A stretch of 64,000 bases of DNA, taken from Burkholderia lata (GTDB lineage Bacteria; Pseudomonadota; Gammaproteobacteria; Burkholderiales; Burkholderiaceae). How positions within the stretch are numbered: the first letter of the stretch is position 1; each line of letters opens with the position of its first letter. Positions 1 to 8,798 of the stretch are shown here, in pieces. Position numbers and translations under genes: made by a program. Under the pieces are notes generated by a model. It searched no databases, was not told where the DNA came from, and saw only the letters and a program-made list of their open reading frames with translations. Location: NCBI RefSeq assembly GCF_000012945.1, contig NC_007511.1, positions 2,356,001 to 2,420,000 of the forward strand, in the 5' to 3' direction.

Positions 1-115
1 CGATCGACAGCGCCGCGCCCGCGTCCGGCGCGCGTGCGCCCTGCGCGAACGCGCTCCCGGACGCAACGATGCAGGCCAGGCACCAGCAAGCGATCCAACG
101 AACCATGCGCACCAT
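1..115 (-). CDS. cpaC: Tad pilus secretin CpaC/RcpA, N-terminus only
   Basis: Only the first 38 codons are inside the window; the gene runs off the left edge. They read as a signal peptide: two positively charged residues, a hydrophobic core (WIACWCLACIVASGSAFA) and a likely cleavage site at AFA-Q. An alternative ATG lies 9 bases downstream at 106. The assignment rests mainly on position: it follows cpaB by 54 bases on the same strand, where Flp/Tad operons carry the outer-membrane secretin. The visible residues alone would fit any exported protein, so the product name is inference. Confidence 0.6.
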   Translation of the reverse strand, partial: MVRMVRWIACWCLACIVASGSAFAQGARAPDAGAALSI

Positions 116-169
116 GCGTGTTCCCGTCAAATGCCGGCCGCCGGGCGGCCGGCCCGAATCGTCAATCCG

Positions 170-1198
170 TCATTGCGCCGCCACCGCCGGCGGCTGCGCA
201 GTCGCCTCCGCCGCGACATTGGCGCCGGCCGTCGTCGCGGGCGTCGCGGGCATCGCCGGCCAGGTCGGCAACCCGGACGGCAGCGGCGGCAGGCCCGGCG
301 TGCCGGTGCCGCCGCCACGCGATCCGTCGTCGACCGACGAACCGCGATAGATCACGACCGCGTTGCTCCGCCACGCCGGCCGCGCGCCCGACTCCGGCCC
401 GGCGGACGGCTCGCGTGCGGCCTCGCGGGCCGCGCGCGACACGTCGCCGGCCCACACGGGCTGCGTATCGGGCTCCTGTTCGTCGCCGCCTGCCGGCTGC
501 CGCCGGTCGCTCGTCGCGAAACTGCGCAGCGCGAGCGACAGCGAGCCGAGGCGGGTCGCCACCAGCACGACCTGCGCGGTGCGCGGCGCGACCTCGAGCG
601 TGACCGTGCGTGCGCGCGCCGTCGCATCCGGTGCGCTCGCGGGCGCCTTCGCGCGCTGGAATTCGGAGCCGACCGCGAGCACGCGCGCGCGCCGCACCAC
701 CGTCTCGGCTTCGAACGTGCCGGGCGACGTCGCCGAGCCGCCGATCTGCTGCGTCAGCAACACGTCGACGAAGTCGCCCGGCTGGATCAGCCCCGCGTTG
801 CCCGACACGTCGTCGACCGGCACCGAGATCGCGCGCATGCCCGGCTGCAGCGCGGCCGCAAGAAAATCCGGTGCCCCGGCCGGTATCACGTTCTCGACGC
901 GAATCGGTGCGCCCGCACCGACGTGGTTGCGCAGCAGCGCGCCCTTCAGGTCCGCGCCCGGCTGCGACTCGACGAATGCGCCAGCCGGCACCTGTGCGCG
1001 CGGCATGCGCTTCCACGCCAGATCGTTGTCGCGCAGCAGCAGCCCTTCCGGCAGATCGGCGGCTGCGACCCGCACGCGCGCCTGATCCGTTTCGGTGGCC
1101 ACCGACGGCGTCGACGCGGCGACGTACAGTTCGCGCAGGATGAACGCACCGATGCCGGCGGCAACGACGAGCACGGCCAGTCTCAGCGGTTTGGGCAT
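170..1198 (-). CDS. cpaB: Flp pilus assembly protein CpaB/RcpC
   Basis: A 342-residue protein with one N-terminal membrane segment (about residues 7-23) followed by a SAF/CpaB-type periplasmic region. A stretch near residue 45 (VAAADLPEGLLL) and the later LIQPGDFVDVLL motif are characteristic of CpaB/RcpC, which supports secretin assembly in tight-adherence pili. The C-terminal 90 residues are rich in Pro, Gly and Ala and look disordered. The chosen ATG begins MPKPLRLAV, right before the membrane segment; a longer upstream reading overlaps the prepilin peptidase gene and is unlikely. It lies 20 bases after that gene and was probably transcribed with it. Confidence 0.85.
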   Translation of the reverse strand: MPKPLRLAVLVVAAGIGAFILRELYVAASTPSVATETDQARVRVAAADLPEGLLLRDNDLAWKRMPRAQVPAGAFVESQPGADLKGALLRNHVGAGAPIRVENVIPAGAPDFLAAALQPGMRAISVPVDDVSGNAGLIQPGDFVDVLLTQQIGGSATSPGTFEAETVVRRARVLAVGSEFQRAKAPASAPDATARARTVTLEVAPRTAQVVLVATRLGSLSLALRSFATSDRRQPAGGDEQEPDTQPVWAGDVSRAAREAAREPSAGPESGARPAWRSNAVVIYRGSSVDDGSRGGGTGTPGLPPLPSGLPTWPAMPATPATTAGANVAAEATAQPPAVAAQ

Positions 1199-1218
1199 GG
1201 CGGCGTGCGTCCCCCCGG

Positions 1219-1692
1219 CTAGGTAAGCGAAACCGTGTGTGGAAACGACGCCCAGACGGCCAGCGTGCCGCCGAGCGCGAGCGCAACGCCGTACGGCACG
1301 CCGCGCGTGGCGACCGCGCGAACCGGGGCGGCGCGCCGCGGCCGCGACGCCAGCAATGCGACGCCGCACAGAACACCGCCCGCGCCGACGCCCGTCAGCA
1401 CCGGAAACGCCAGTGCCGGGCCGGCCCACAGGAATACCGCCGCCGCCAGCTTGACGTCGCCTCCGCCGATCCAGCCCGCGTGGCGCATGCCGCCGAACAG
1501 CAGCAGCATCGCCGCACCGGTCGCGACATGGCCGGCCAGCGGCGCGAACCCGTCGCGGGCGAGCGCCGCCGCGACGAAATACAGCGCCGCGAACGCCAGC
1601 ACCCCGCGATTGGACAAGCGCCGGTCGCGCAGATCCTGCGCGGCGAGCGAGGCCAGCAAGACCGTGGCCACCGACTGCACGAGCGTGAGCAT
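1219..1692 (-). CDS. cpaA: Prepilin peptidase CpaA/TadV (A24 family)
   Basis: A short (157-residue) polytopic membrane protein that should cleave the leader of the Flp prepilin. Both catalytic-aspartate regions of A24 aspartic peptidases are visible: an Asp in AAQDLRDRRL after the first membrane segment, and the GGGDVK signature around residue 80. It has no N-terminal methylase domain, as is usual for the small TadV/CpaA type. The ATG at 1692 starts directly at the first hydrophobic helix; an in-frame start 21 bases upstream is possible. It sits between flp and cpaB in the usual Tad order. Confidence 0.85.
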   Translation of the reverse strand: MLTLVQSVATVLLASLAAQDLRDRRLSNRGVLAFAALYFVAAALARDGFAPLAGHVATGAAMLLLFGGMRHAGWIGGGDVKLAAAVFLWAGPALAFPVLTGVGAGGVLCGVALLASRPRRAAPVRAVATRGVPYGVALALGGTLAVWASFPHTVSLT

Positions 1693-1780
1693 GGGAGAGC
1701 CGTCCGTCGACACGCCCCGGCCGGATACGTTCTACCGCTGCGGATCCCGGTGTTCGTCGGTGGCGCGCGGGTTCAGGGGA

Positions 1781-1963
1781 TCAGATCAGGCTCGTCACCT
1801 TGTTGATCAGCGTCGTGAACACGCTCGGCAAGCCGCCGCTGGTGCTGCTGAGGATCACGCCGACCGCCGCCAGCGCGACCACGACGATACCGGCCAGCAC
1901 GGCGTATTCGAGCGAGCTGACGCCACGTTCGTCACGCAGCAGGGACTTGACGTATTGCAGCAT
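1781..1963 (-). CDS. flp: Flp/Fap-type pilin subunit
   Basis: A 60-residue prepilin. It has a short basic leader ending in Gly, cleaved at RG-VSSLEY, with the Glu-Tyr pair that defines Flp pilins, then a hydrophobic helix (AVLAGIVVVALAAVGVIL) that packs in the pilus core. A clear ribosome site (ACGGAGG) lies 6 bases before the ATG. It is first in the Tad operon, with an 88-base gap to the peptidase gene. The upstream region is long and AT-rich, as expected for a strongly expressed pilin promoter. Confidence 0.9.
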   Translation of the reverse strand: MLQYVKSLLRDERGVSSLEYAVLAGIVVVALAAVGVILSSTSGGLPSVFTTLINKVTSLI

Positions 1964-2820
1964 GGCAACCTCCGTGTAACGGGGTCGATGACCGACCATT
2001 GAACGCAAAAAACGCTCCGTTGCTCCGGCGGTTGCGCAGGACGTTCGCCCGTTGCGACGCATGCGCGCGACCCTGGCACGAGGTCGTTCGCATCCCCCGG
2101 AATCCTCTCGATCACTGCAACACGCGGTGTGCAACGACATCTTCGATCGTTGCGTGCCGGCATTCGTGGTGCGGTATTCCGCGCCCGATGCAACCGCGCT
2201 GATTCGTCTAGGGTATAGACAATTTTTCAGGCGAATTCAAATTATTTGGCGTCGGAATGTATTTATGGATTTCACCCTGCAACGATGAAATTTCAGCCGC
2301 TCATTTACGGTCATTTTTTCTCACAACATATCGAATGATTCGCAAATCGGAACAGGCATGCCGACTGTTGCAGCGCGTGATTTACCGACCCTGTTTCCAT
2401 TCGATTTATCGGCATTCCCGGCCGATCCGCATGCGCGCGCCTCGCCGCGCCTGACCTGCCGCCCCCGGCAAACACAACGGGACCGCAGCACATTTCCCTG
2501 ACTACCCGCCCCGTTTTTTCACGCTGATTCGGCGCGTGATTCCCGCGAGAATCGACGCGCGTCTCCGTCGCAACTTTCCAATCGGCCATTGCCTGATTCC
2601 GCATCCGGCTTCAATCGACTTGATTGGAATCCTGATTGAATGTCAGATGCATGTGAATGCCGTTCTCATCCGGATAGAACGAAACAAGCGGCGCAGCAAC
2701 CCGGAAAACGGCGATAAGCATAGTTCAATTCGTTTCTTGTCCGGCCCCGGCACGTCATCGAGAATGCGCCGACGGGCTGAGGCCCGGCCACGCTCCCCAA
2801 CGTTCCGGATTCGTCGATTC
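1964..2820. other. Intergenic region between flp and the sulfonate-type ABC operon
   Basis: About 850 bases with no credible gene. It separates two divergent operons and so should hold both promoters. Bases 2205-2345 are strikingly AT-rich compared with the flanks, and a short inverted repeat (GTCTA/TAGAC) occurs near 2206-2220. I could not pick out a convincing -35/-10 pair or a sigma-54 site. Confidence 0.6.
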
Positions 2821-3888
2821 ATGCTTCCATTGCGCCTGCTTCGATCGCTGCTGATCGCCTCCCTCATTGCGTTGCCGGCCGCCGCCGCGCACGCCGACAA
2901 ACCCGCCACCATCCGCATCGGCGTCGCCCAGCAAGGCGCCGGCGATCCGCCGACATTCGGCGGATCGAGTGCCGCCACCGCGCAGCTGCAGCAACTGGTC
3001 GAAAAGGAGTTCGCGGCCGACGGCATCAAGGTGCAGTGGCTGTTCTTCAAGGGCGCGGGGCCGGCCGTCAACGAGGCGATCGCCAACAAGGCGCTCGACT
3101 TCGCGTACCAGGGCGACCTGCCCGCCGTGCTCGCCCGGGCGAACGGGATCAAGACGCGCCTGCTGCTCGCCGCGAGCGTGCGCTCGGGCGTCAAGATCGC
3201 GGTGCCGCCCGACTCCACCATCCGCTCGATCAAGGACCTGAAGGACCGTCGCGTGTCGATCTTCCGCGGCACGAACCTGCAGCTCGTCGCCGACAATGCG
3301 CTCGCGAAAAACGGTCTCAATGAACGCGACCTGCGCGTGATCAATCTCGACTCCGCGAGCTCGCTTGCCGCGCTCGCGTCGAAGGGCATCGATGCGTCGG
3401 TGGGCGACTACCAGCTGTACAAGCTGCGCGACGCGGGGCTCGCGAAGATCATCTACGAATCGCAGAACGACGGCCCGCAGCTCACGCGCCAGACCCACCT
3501 GCTCGTGCTCGACGATTTCGAGCGCGCGCATCCGGACATCGTGCAGCGCGTCGTCAACGCACTCGTGAAGGGCGCGCAATGGTCGTCCGATGAAGCGAAC
3601 CGCGATGCGCTGTTCAAGCTGTGGGCAAAGAGCGGCGTGCCGGTTTCGTCGTGGCAGGCCGACTATGCGAACCAGCGGCTGAAGGACCGTTTGTCGCCGC
3701 TGATCGATCCGTTCGTCGTCGCGCGCTACAAGTCCGTCGCGCAGGATGCGCTGGCGTTGAAGCTGATCCGCCAGCCGGTCGACGTCGATGGCTGGTTCGA
3801 GCCGAAGTATCTCGACAATGCGCTGCGCACGCTGAAGCTCGAAAGCTACTGGCAACGCTACGACGCGGCCGGCAAGCCCCTTTCCTGA
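2821..3888 (+). CDS. ABC transporter substrate-binding protein, sulfonate/sulfate-ester type
   Basis: A 355-residue periplasmic binding protein of the SsuA/NMT1 class. Residues 1-24 form a signal peptide (LLRSLLIASLIALPAAAAHA). The mature part shows family features such as IRIGVAQQG at the first strand, VQWLFFKGAGPAVNEAIANKALDFAYQGD and SIKDLKDRRVSIFRGTN. The ATG is chosen at the signal peptide; an upstream extension would lie in non-coding DNA. It heads an operon with two permeases, an ATPase and two TauD-type dioxygenases, so an organosulfur ligand (alkyl sulfonate, taurine or alkyl sulfate) is likely. The AtsR protein of sulfate-ester uptake is a close functional alternative to SsuA. Confidence 0.8.
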   Translation: MLPLRLLRSLLIASLIALPAAAAHADKPATIRIGVAQQGAGDPPTFGGSSAATAQLQQLVEKEFAADGIKVQWLFFKGAGPAVNEAIANKALDFAYQGDLPAVLARANGIKTRLLLAASVRSGVKIAVPPDSTIRSIKDLKDRRVSIFRGTNLQLVADNALAKNGLNERDLRVINLDSASSLAALASKGIDASVGDYQLYKLRDAGLAKIIYESQNDGPQLTRQTHLLVLDDFERAHPDIVQRVVNALVKGAQWSSDEANRDALFKLWAKSGVPVSSWQADYANQRLKDRLSPLIDPFVVARYKSVAQDALALKLIRQPVDVDGWFEPKYLDNALRTLKLESYWQRYDAAGKPLS

Positions 3889-3903
3889 ACCGGACCCGTC
3901 ACG

Positions 3904-4746
3904 ATGAGCGACACCGCGTTTTCCGTCCCGTCATCCGGGCGCCATGCGCTCGCCGTGCCGCCGCATCGATCGGCGGCCGTGAAGCGGTGGTCGTGGCGGC
4001 TCGCGCCGTGGCTGCTGCCTGCGCTGCTGTTCGTGCTGTGGAGCGTCGGCAGCGCACGCGGCTGGATCGCGCCGCAAATCCTGCCGCCGCCCGAACGCGT
4101 GTTCGACGCACTCGGGGATCTCGCGACGAGCGGCGACCTCGTGCGCCACACGCTGATCAGCCTGCAGCGCGTGCTGGTCGGCTTCGCCGCCGGTACGCTG
4201 CTCGGCTTCGCGACCGGCGTCGCGCTCGGCCTGTCGCGCACGCTGGAGGCCTACGTGCTGCCGAGCTTCAACGCGCTCGTGCAGATTCCGGTGCTCGGCT
4301 GGCTGCCGTTCCTGCTGCTGCTCGTCGGCGTCGGCGAACCGCTCAAGTACCTGCTGATCGCGCATGCGGCGCTCGTCCCCGTCACGCTGAGCACGTTGCA
4401 AGGGTTTCGCCAGACACCGCCCGCGCTCGACGAAGTCGCGCGCGTATTCGGCTACACGCGCCGGCAACGCATCGTGCACGTCGTGCTGCCCGCCGCGATC
4501 CCGACGCTCGCGACCGGCGTGCGGCTCGCGTTCACGAAGTCGTGGCTCGCGCTCGTCGTCGTCGAGCTCGTCGCATCGTCCGAAGGGCTCGGCTACCTGA
4601 TCGTGTACGGGCGGCAACTGTTCCAGCTCGATCTCGTGATGGCGGCCGTGATCGTCGTCGGCGCGGTCGGCCTGCTGATCAACCGGCTGCTCGATACGCT
4701 CGAAGCACGCCTGCGCCGCGGCGTGCCGTCCGCGTTCCGCGGCTGA
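3904..4746 (+). CDS. ABC transporter permease, SsuC/TauC type (first of two)
   Basis: A 280-residue inner-membrane permease with about six hydrophobic segments and the EAA-type cytoplasmic loop (DEVARVFGYTRRQRIVHVVLPAAIPTLATG) that docks the ATPase. It begins 15 bases after the binding-protein gene. A second homologous permease follows, so the channel is probably a heterodimer; most SsuC and TauC transporters are homodimers, which makes the pairing mildly unusual. The substrate follows from context only. Confidence 0.85.
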   Translation: MSDTAFSVPSSGRHALAVPPHRSAAVKRWSWRLAPWLLPALLFVLWSVGSARGWIAPQILPPPERVFDALGDLATSGDLVRHTLISLQRVLVGFAAGTLLGFATGVALGLSRTLEAYVLPSFNALVQIPVLGWLPFLLLLVGVGEPLKYLLIAHAALVPVTLSTLQGFRQTPPALDEVARVFGYTRRQRIVHVVLPAAIPTLATGVRLAFTKSWLALVVVELVASSEGLGYLIVYGRQLFQLDLVMAAVIVVGAVGLLINRLLDTLEARLRRGVPSAFRG

Positions 4747-4785
4747 ACTGCCGGCCCAGCCCGCGTAACCGAAGGAGTCCCACCC

Positions 4786-5607
4786 TTGACGCATTCTGCT
4801 GCCGCGCCCGGCGTTACCCCGCCTGCCACCACCACCGCCCGCCGCCTGCATGCGCCCGACTGGCGCGGCTTCGTGCTGCCGCTCGTCGCGTTCGCGCTGT
4901 GGTGGGCGGTCGCTTCCGCACACCTCGTGAGCAGCGGGCTGCTCGTCGGCCCGGCCGACGTGTTGCGCACCGCATGGGCGCAGGCCACGAGCGGCGCACT
5001 GGGCCGCGCGCTGTCCGCGTCGCTCGCGCGTGAAGCGTGCGGGTTCGCGATCGGCGCGACGAGCGGGCTGCTGCTCGGCGCCGCGCTCGGGCTGTCACGC
5101 GTCGCCGCGCGGATCGTCGGCCCGAGCTTCGACACGTTCAAGCAGATCTCGCTGTTCGCATGGATTCCGCTGATTTCCGTGTGGTTCGGCCTCGGCGACG
5201 TCGCCAAGGTCGTGTTCCTGTCGCTCGCCGCGCTGCTGCCCGTCGCCGCGCACACCTGCGACGGCATTCACGCGGTGCCGCGCGCGTATGTCGACGTCGC
5301 CCGCGCGCTGCGCTACTCGCGGCTCCAGCTCGTGCGCTACGTGATCCTGCCGGCCGCGCTGCCGTCGATCTTCACCGGGCTGTATCTCGGCCTGATCTAT
5401 TCGTGGCTCGCGACGCTCGGCGCCGAATACCTGCTGGTTGCCGGCAGCGGGATCGGCAATACGCTGATCGACGGCAGCGAACAGTTCCGGATGGATCTCG
5501 TGCTGTTCGGGATCATCGTCGTCGGCGTGACCGGCTGGGCGCTCAACGCGATCGCGCGTGCGATCGAGCGCAAGGTGCTGGCCCGGCGCGGCGACCTGAC
5601 GCGCTGA
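4786..5607 (+). CDS. ABC transporter permease, SsuC/TauC type (second of two)
   Basis: A 273-residue permease homologous to its upstream neighbour, with the same membrane layout and an EAA-like loop (VDVARALRYSRLQLVRYVILPAALPSIFTG). The start is a TTG preceded at 8 bases by a strong ribosome site (GAAGGAG); no ATG lies nearby in frame. It probably forms the other half of the channel with the permease just upstream and shares the ATPase encoded next. Confidence 0.85.
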   Translation: MTHSAAAPGVTPPATTTARRLHAPDWRGFVLPLVAFALWWAVASAHLVSSGLLVGPADVLRTAWAQATSGALGRALSASLAREACGFAIGATSGLLLGAALGLSRVAARIVGPSFDTFKQISLFAWIPLISVWFGLGDVAKVVFLSLAALLPVAAHTCDGIHAVPRAYVDVARALRYSRLQLVRYVILPAALPSIFTGLYLGLIYSWLATLGAEYLLVAGSGIGNTLIDGSEQFRMDLVLFGIIVVGVTGWALNAIARAIERKVLARRGDLTR

Positions 5608-5645
5608 TCGACTTTTCCTTCCCTGCCCCCTTTCCTCGTACCGCC

Positions 5646-6491
5646 ATGACGACCCTCGCCTCCGATTCGCTCGACATCCTCCACGTGAGCAAGCACTACG
5701 CGCAACGCGGCGCCACGCTCGCCGTACTCGACGACGTGTCGCTGCACGTGCGCGCCGGCGAATTCGTCACGATCGTCGGTGCAAGCGGTTGCGGCAAGTC
5801 GACGCTGCTGCGGCTGATCGCCGGGCTCGACGCCGACTACACGGGCGAGATCCGGGCCGGCGCCGAGCGCGTGCACGACACGTCGCTGCAGCGCGGGATC
5901 GTGTTCCAGGATCACCGGCTGTTCCCGTGGCTGACCGTCGCACAGAACATCGAGGCCGCGCTACGCAACGCCCCGCTCGATGCGGCCGCGAAGCGGCGCG
6001 CGGTCGCCGATCACATCGCGCTCGTCGGGCTGAACGGCTTCGAGCACGCGTATCCGAACCAGCTGTCGGGCGGGATGGCGCAGCGCGTCGCGATCGCGCG
6101 CGGCCTCGTGAACCGCCCGCGCGTGCTGTTGCTCGACGAGCCGTTCGGCGCGCTCGACGCGCAGACGCGGGCGCGAATGCAGAACGAGCTGCTGCGCATC
6201 TGGGAACAGGAGCGCATCACGATGATCCTCGTCACGCACGACGTCGACGAGGCCGTGTATCTCGGCGACCGTGTCGTGACGATGGCGCCGCGCCCGGGCC
6301 GCATCGAACGCATCGTCGATGTCGCGCTGCCCCGCCCGCGCCGGCGCGATTCGCCGGAATTCGCGCGGTTGCGCGACACCGTGCTCGCCGATTTCGACGA
6401 CCTCGACCCGCCGGGTGACGATCGCCCGGGCGGCAAGCGCATCGACGCGCCGCGCCCGCACCGGATCGGCGAATGGCGGCTGGCGTGGTAG
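5646..6491 (+). CDS. ABC transporter ATP-binding protein, SsuB/TauB type
   Basis: A 281-residue ATPase. Walker A is at residues 45-53 (GASGCGKST), the Q-loop at VFQDHRLFPW, the signature LSGG at 140-143, Walker B at about 160-166 (LLLDEPFGALD) and the switch His in ILVTHDVDEA. The last 30 residues form a basic, Pro/Gly-rich tail beyond the usual SsuB end. The start is the ATG 38 bases after the second permease; the reading frame is open upstream, but that part has no homology to the ATPase fold. It powers the two permeases before it. Confidence 0.88.
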   Translation: MTTLASDSLDILHVSKHYAQRGATLAVLDDVSLHVRAGEFVTIVGASGCGKSTLLRLIAGLDADYTGEIRAGAERVHDTSLQRGIVFQDHRLFPWLTVAQNIEAALRNAPLDAAAKRRAVADHIALVGLNGFEHAYPNQLSGGMAQRVAIARGLVNRPRVLLLDEPFGALDAQTRARMQNELLRIWEQERITMILVTHDVDEAVYLGDRVVTMAPRPGRIERIVDVALPRPRRRDSPEFARLRDTVLADFDDLDPPGDDRPGGKRIDAPRPHRIGEWRLAW

Positions 6492-6639
6492 CGCGCACGA
6501 CGCGCCGAATTGCTCAGCATGACGATGCATATCGATCAGCGCTGCGCACACGCTAAGGTTGTGACGATTCATCGGTTCCGATTGCGCGCGGTCCCTGCTT
6601 GAATGGAGACTCGACCGACCCGACTCCAGGAGACTCCCG

Positions 6640-7593
6640 ATGTCCGAAGTCCAGCACGCCGCTCACCCGTCTTCGCATGCTTCGCACGCCGCGCCGCGCA
6701 CGGCCGCCGCCCCGCTCCAGCTTCGCCAGGTCGCCGGCCGCATCGGCGCAGAGATCGCCGGCGTGCGGCTGTCGGGCACGCTCGACGACGCGACGTTCGA
6801 CGCGATCCAGGCAGCGCTGCTGCGCCACAAGGTGCTGTTCTTCCGTGGCCAGCACCATCTCGACGACACCGCTCAGGAAGCGTTCGCACGCCGCTTCGGC
6901 GATATCGTTGCGCACCCGACCGTGCCGCCCGTCGACGGCAGCGCGCACCTGCTCGAACTCGATTCCGCGCACGGCGCGCGCGCCAATTCGTGGCACACCG
7001 ACGTGACCTTCGTCGATGCGTACCCGAAGATCTCGATCCTGCGCGCGGTCGCGATTCCGCCGTTCGGCGGCGACACCGTGTGGGCCAACACGGCCGCCGC
7101 GTACACGCACCTGCCCGACCCGCTGCGCGCGCTCGCCGACACGCTCTGGGCGCTGCACACCAACGCATACGACTACGCGTCGACGCACGTGCATGCCGAC
7201 GATACGCAACTGAAGCGCTACCGCGAAGTGTTCACGTCGACCGTCTACGAAACCGAGCACCCGGTCGTGCGCGTCCATCCGGAAACCGGCGAACGCACGC
7301 TCGTGCTCGGGCATTTCGTGCAGCGGCTCAAGGGGCTGTCGGCGCAGGATTCCGCGCACCTGCTGCAGGTGTTCCATGAGCACGTGACGCGTCTCGAGAA
7401 CACCGTGCGCTGGAACTGGCAGGAAGGCGACGTCGCGATCTGGGACAACCGCGCGACGCAGCACTACGCGATCAACGACTACGGCGATGCGCGCCGCGTC
7501 GTGCGCCGCGCGACCGTGCACGGCGACGTGCCGGTCGGCATCGACGGCCGCCAGAGCGTCGTGCTGAAGGGGCCGGGCGCGACGCTGCAATAA
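6640..7593 (+). CDS. TauD/TfdA-family 2-oxoglutarate dioxygenase (first of two)
   Basis: A 317-residue non-haem iron enzyme. The metal triad is visible: His119 and Asp121 in SWHTDVTF, and His275 in RATQHYAIND. Arg290, which binds the 2-oxoglutarate carboxylate, lies in the usual place. Family members hydroxylate the carbon next to sulfur or oxygen and release sulfite or sulfate from taurine, alkyl sulfonates or alkyl sulfates (TauD, AtsK). A good ribosome site (CCAGGAG) precedes the ATG. It lies 148 bases after the ABC ATPase gene, so a transporter plus desulfonating enzyme unit is likely. The exact substrate cannot be read from the sequence. Confidence 0.85.
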   Translation: MSEVQHAAHPSSHASHAAPRTAAAPLQLRQVAGRIGAEIAGVRLSGTLDDATFDAIQAALLRHKVLFFRGQHHLDDTAQEAFARRFGDIVAHPTVPPVDGSAHLLELDSAHGARANSWHTDVTFVDAYPKISILRAVAIPPFGGDTVWANTAAAYTHLPDPLRALADTLWALHTNAYDYASTHVHADDTQLKRYREVFTSTVYETEHPVVRVHPETGERTLVLGHFVQRLKGLSAQDSAHLLQVFHEHVTRLENTVRWNWQEGDVAIWDNRATQHYAINDYGDARRVVRRATVHGDVPVGIDGRQSVVLKGPGATLQ

Positions 7594-7751
7594 CGCCCGC
7601 GTCGCGCGGCGGCGGTGCTCCGTGCGCGCCGCCGCGCCTGCCCCGCTTTCCGCTACCGGACACCGACCATGCACTTCCCGCCCCCGGACCGACGCGCACA
7701 CGCGCCACGATGTCGGCCCTCCGCCCCATCCACTTCCGCCAGGAGCGTCGC

Positions 7752-8699
7752 ATGAGCGCCTTACTCGAACCCGCCGCCCAGCCGGTCGACGTGATCCCGC
7801 TGTCCGCCCATATCGGCGCGGAAATTCGCGGCGTCGACCTCACGCAACCGTTGACCACAGCGCAGATCTCGGCGATCCGCGCCGCGCTGCTGAAGTGGCG
7901 CGTCATCTTCTTCCGCGAACAATTCCTCACGCACGAGCAGCACGTCGCGTTCTCCGCGCAGTTCGGCGAGCCGACGATCGGCCACCCGGTGTTCGGGCAC
8001 GTCGACGGGCATCCGGCCGTCTACTCGATCGCGAAGCATCGCAAGGCGACGCGCTTCGAAGGCGAACCGGTGCGACGCCCGTGGACCGGCTGGCACACCG
8101 ACGTGACGGCCGCCGTGAACCCGCCGTGGGCATCGATCCTGCGCGGCGTGACGATCCCGCCGTACGGCGGCGACACGCACTGGACCAACCTCGTGCGGGC
8201 ATACGAAACGCTGTCCGCGCCGCTGCGCGGCTTCGTCGACGGGCTGCGCGGCATTCATCGCTTCACGCCGCCGGCCGGTGCGCGTGCGACCGGTGCATTC
8301 GACGACGCGGTCGAACGCCGCCCGCTCGTCACCGAGCATCCGCTCGTGCGCGTGCATCCGGAAACCGGCGAACGCGCGCTGTATGTGAGCCCGAGCTTCC
8401 TGAAATCGATCATCGGGCTGACGCCGCGCGAGAGCCAGGCACTGCTCGAACTGCTGTGGGAACACGTGACGCGGCCGGAATTCACGATCCGCTTCAAGTG
8501 GGAGCCACGCAGCATCGCGTTCTGGGACAACCGCGCGACCGCCCACCTCGCGCCCGTCGACATCTTCGATCTCGACTTCGATCGCCAGCTCTATCGCACG
8601 ACGCTCATCGGCGACGTGCCGGTCGGCCCCGACGGCCGGCCTTCAGTCGCGCTCGAAGGCTCGCCGGTCGAAGCGGCGGCGGCGGTCGCACTCAACTGA
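7752..8699 (+). CDS. TauD/TfdA-family 2-oxoglutarate dioxygenase (second of two)
   Basis: A 315-residue paralogue of the enzyme just upstream, clearly diverged from it. The iron ligands are His115, Asp117 (GWHTDVT) and His265 (RATAHLAP). The ATG at 7752 has a strong ribosome site (AGGAG); an ATG 42 bases upstream in frame is less likely because it lacks one. Two dioxygenases behind one importer suggest either a split substrate range or successive use of different sulfur esters. It ends before a stable hairpin shared with the convergent downstream gene. Confidence 0.85.
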   Translation: MSALLEPAAQPVDVIPLSAHIGAEIRGVDLTQPLTTAQISAIRAALLKWRVIFFREQFLTHEQHVAFSAQFGEPTIGHPVFGHVDGHPAVYSIAKHRKATRFEGEPVRRPWTGWHTDVTAAVNPPWASILRGVTIPPYGGDTHWTNLVRAYETLSAPLRGFVDGLRGIHRFTPPAGARATGAFDDAVERRPLVTEHPLVRVHPETGERALYVSPSFLKSIIGLTPRESQALLELLWEHVTRPEFTIRFKWEPRSIAFWDNRATAHLAPVDIFDLDFDRQLYRTTLIGDVPVGPDGRPSVALEGSPVEAAAAVALN

Positions 8700-8761
8700 A
8701 CTGACCGGACCTGACGGCAGCCGGCGCGTACTGCATCGCGCCGGCCTGTGCTGCCTTCACA

Positions 8762-8790
8762 CCGCGCGGACGAGAGCGCCGTCCGCGCGG
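8762..8790. terminator. GC-rich hairpin between convergent genes
   Basis: A perfect 10-base inverted repeat (CCGCGCGGAC and its complement) around a 9-base loop sits between the end of the second TauD gene and the end of the convergent binding-protein gene. It has no T tract on either strand, so if it stops transcription it would not be as a classical intrinsic terminator. Confidence 0.45.
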
Positions 8791-8798
8791 CGCTCCCC

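Noticed and set aside
2070..2095. Sigma-54 promoter (TGGCACG) near flp
   Set aside because: The downstream half (TTGC at the right spacing) is missing, and the strand does not point to flp.
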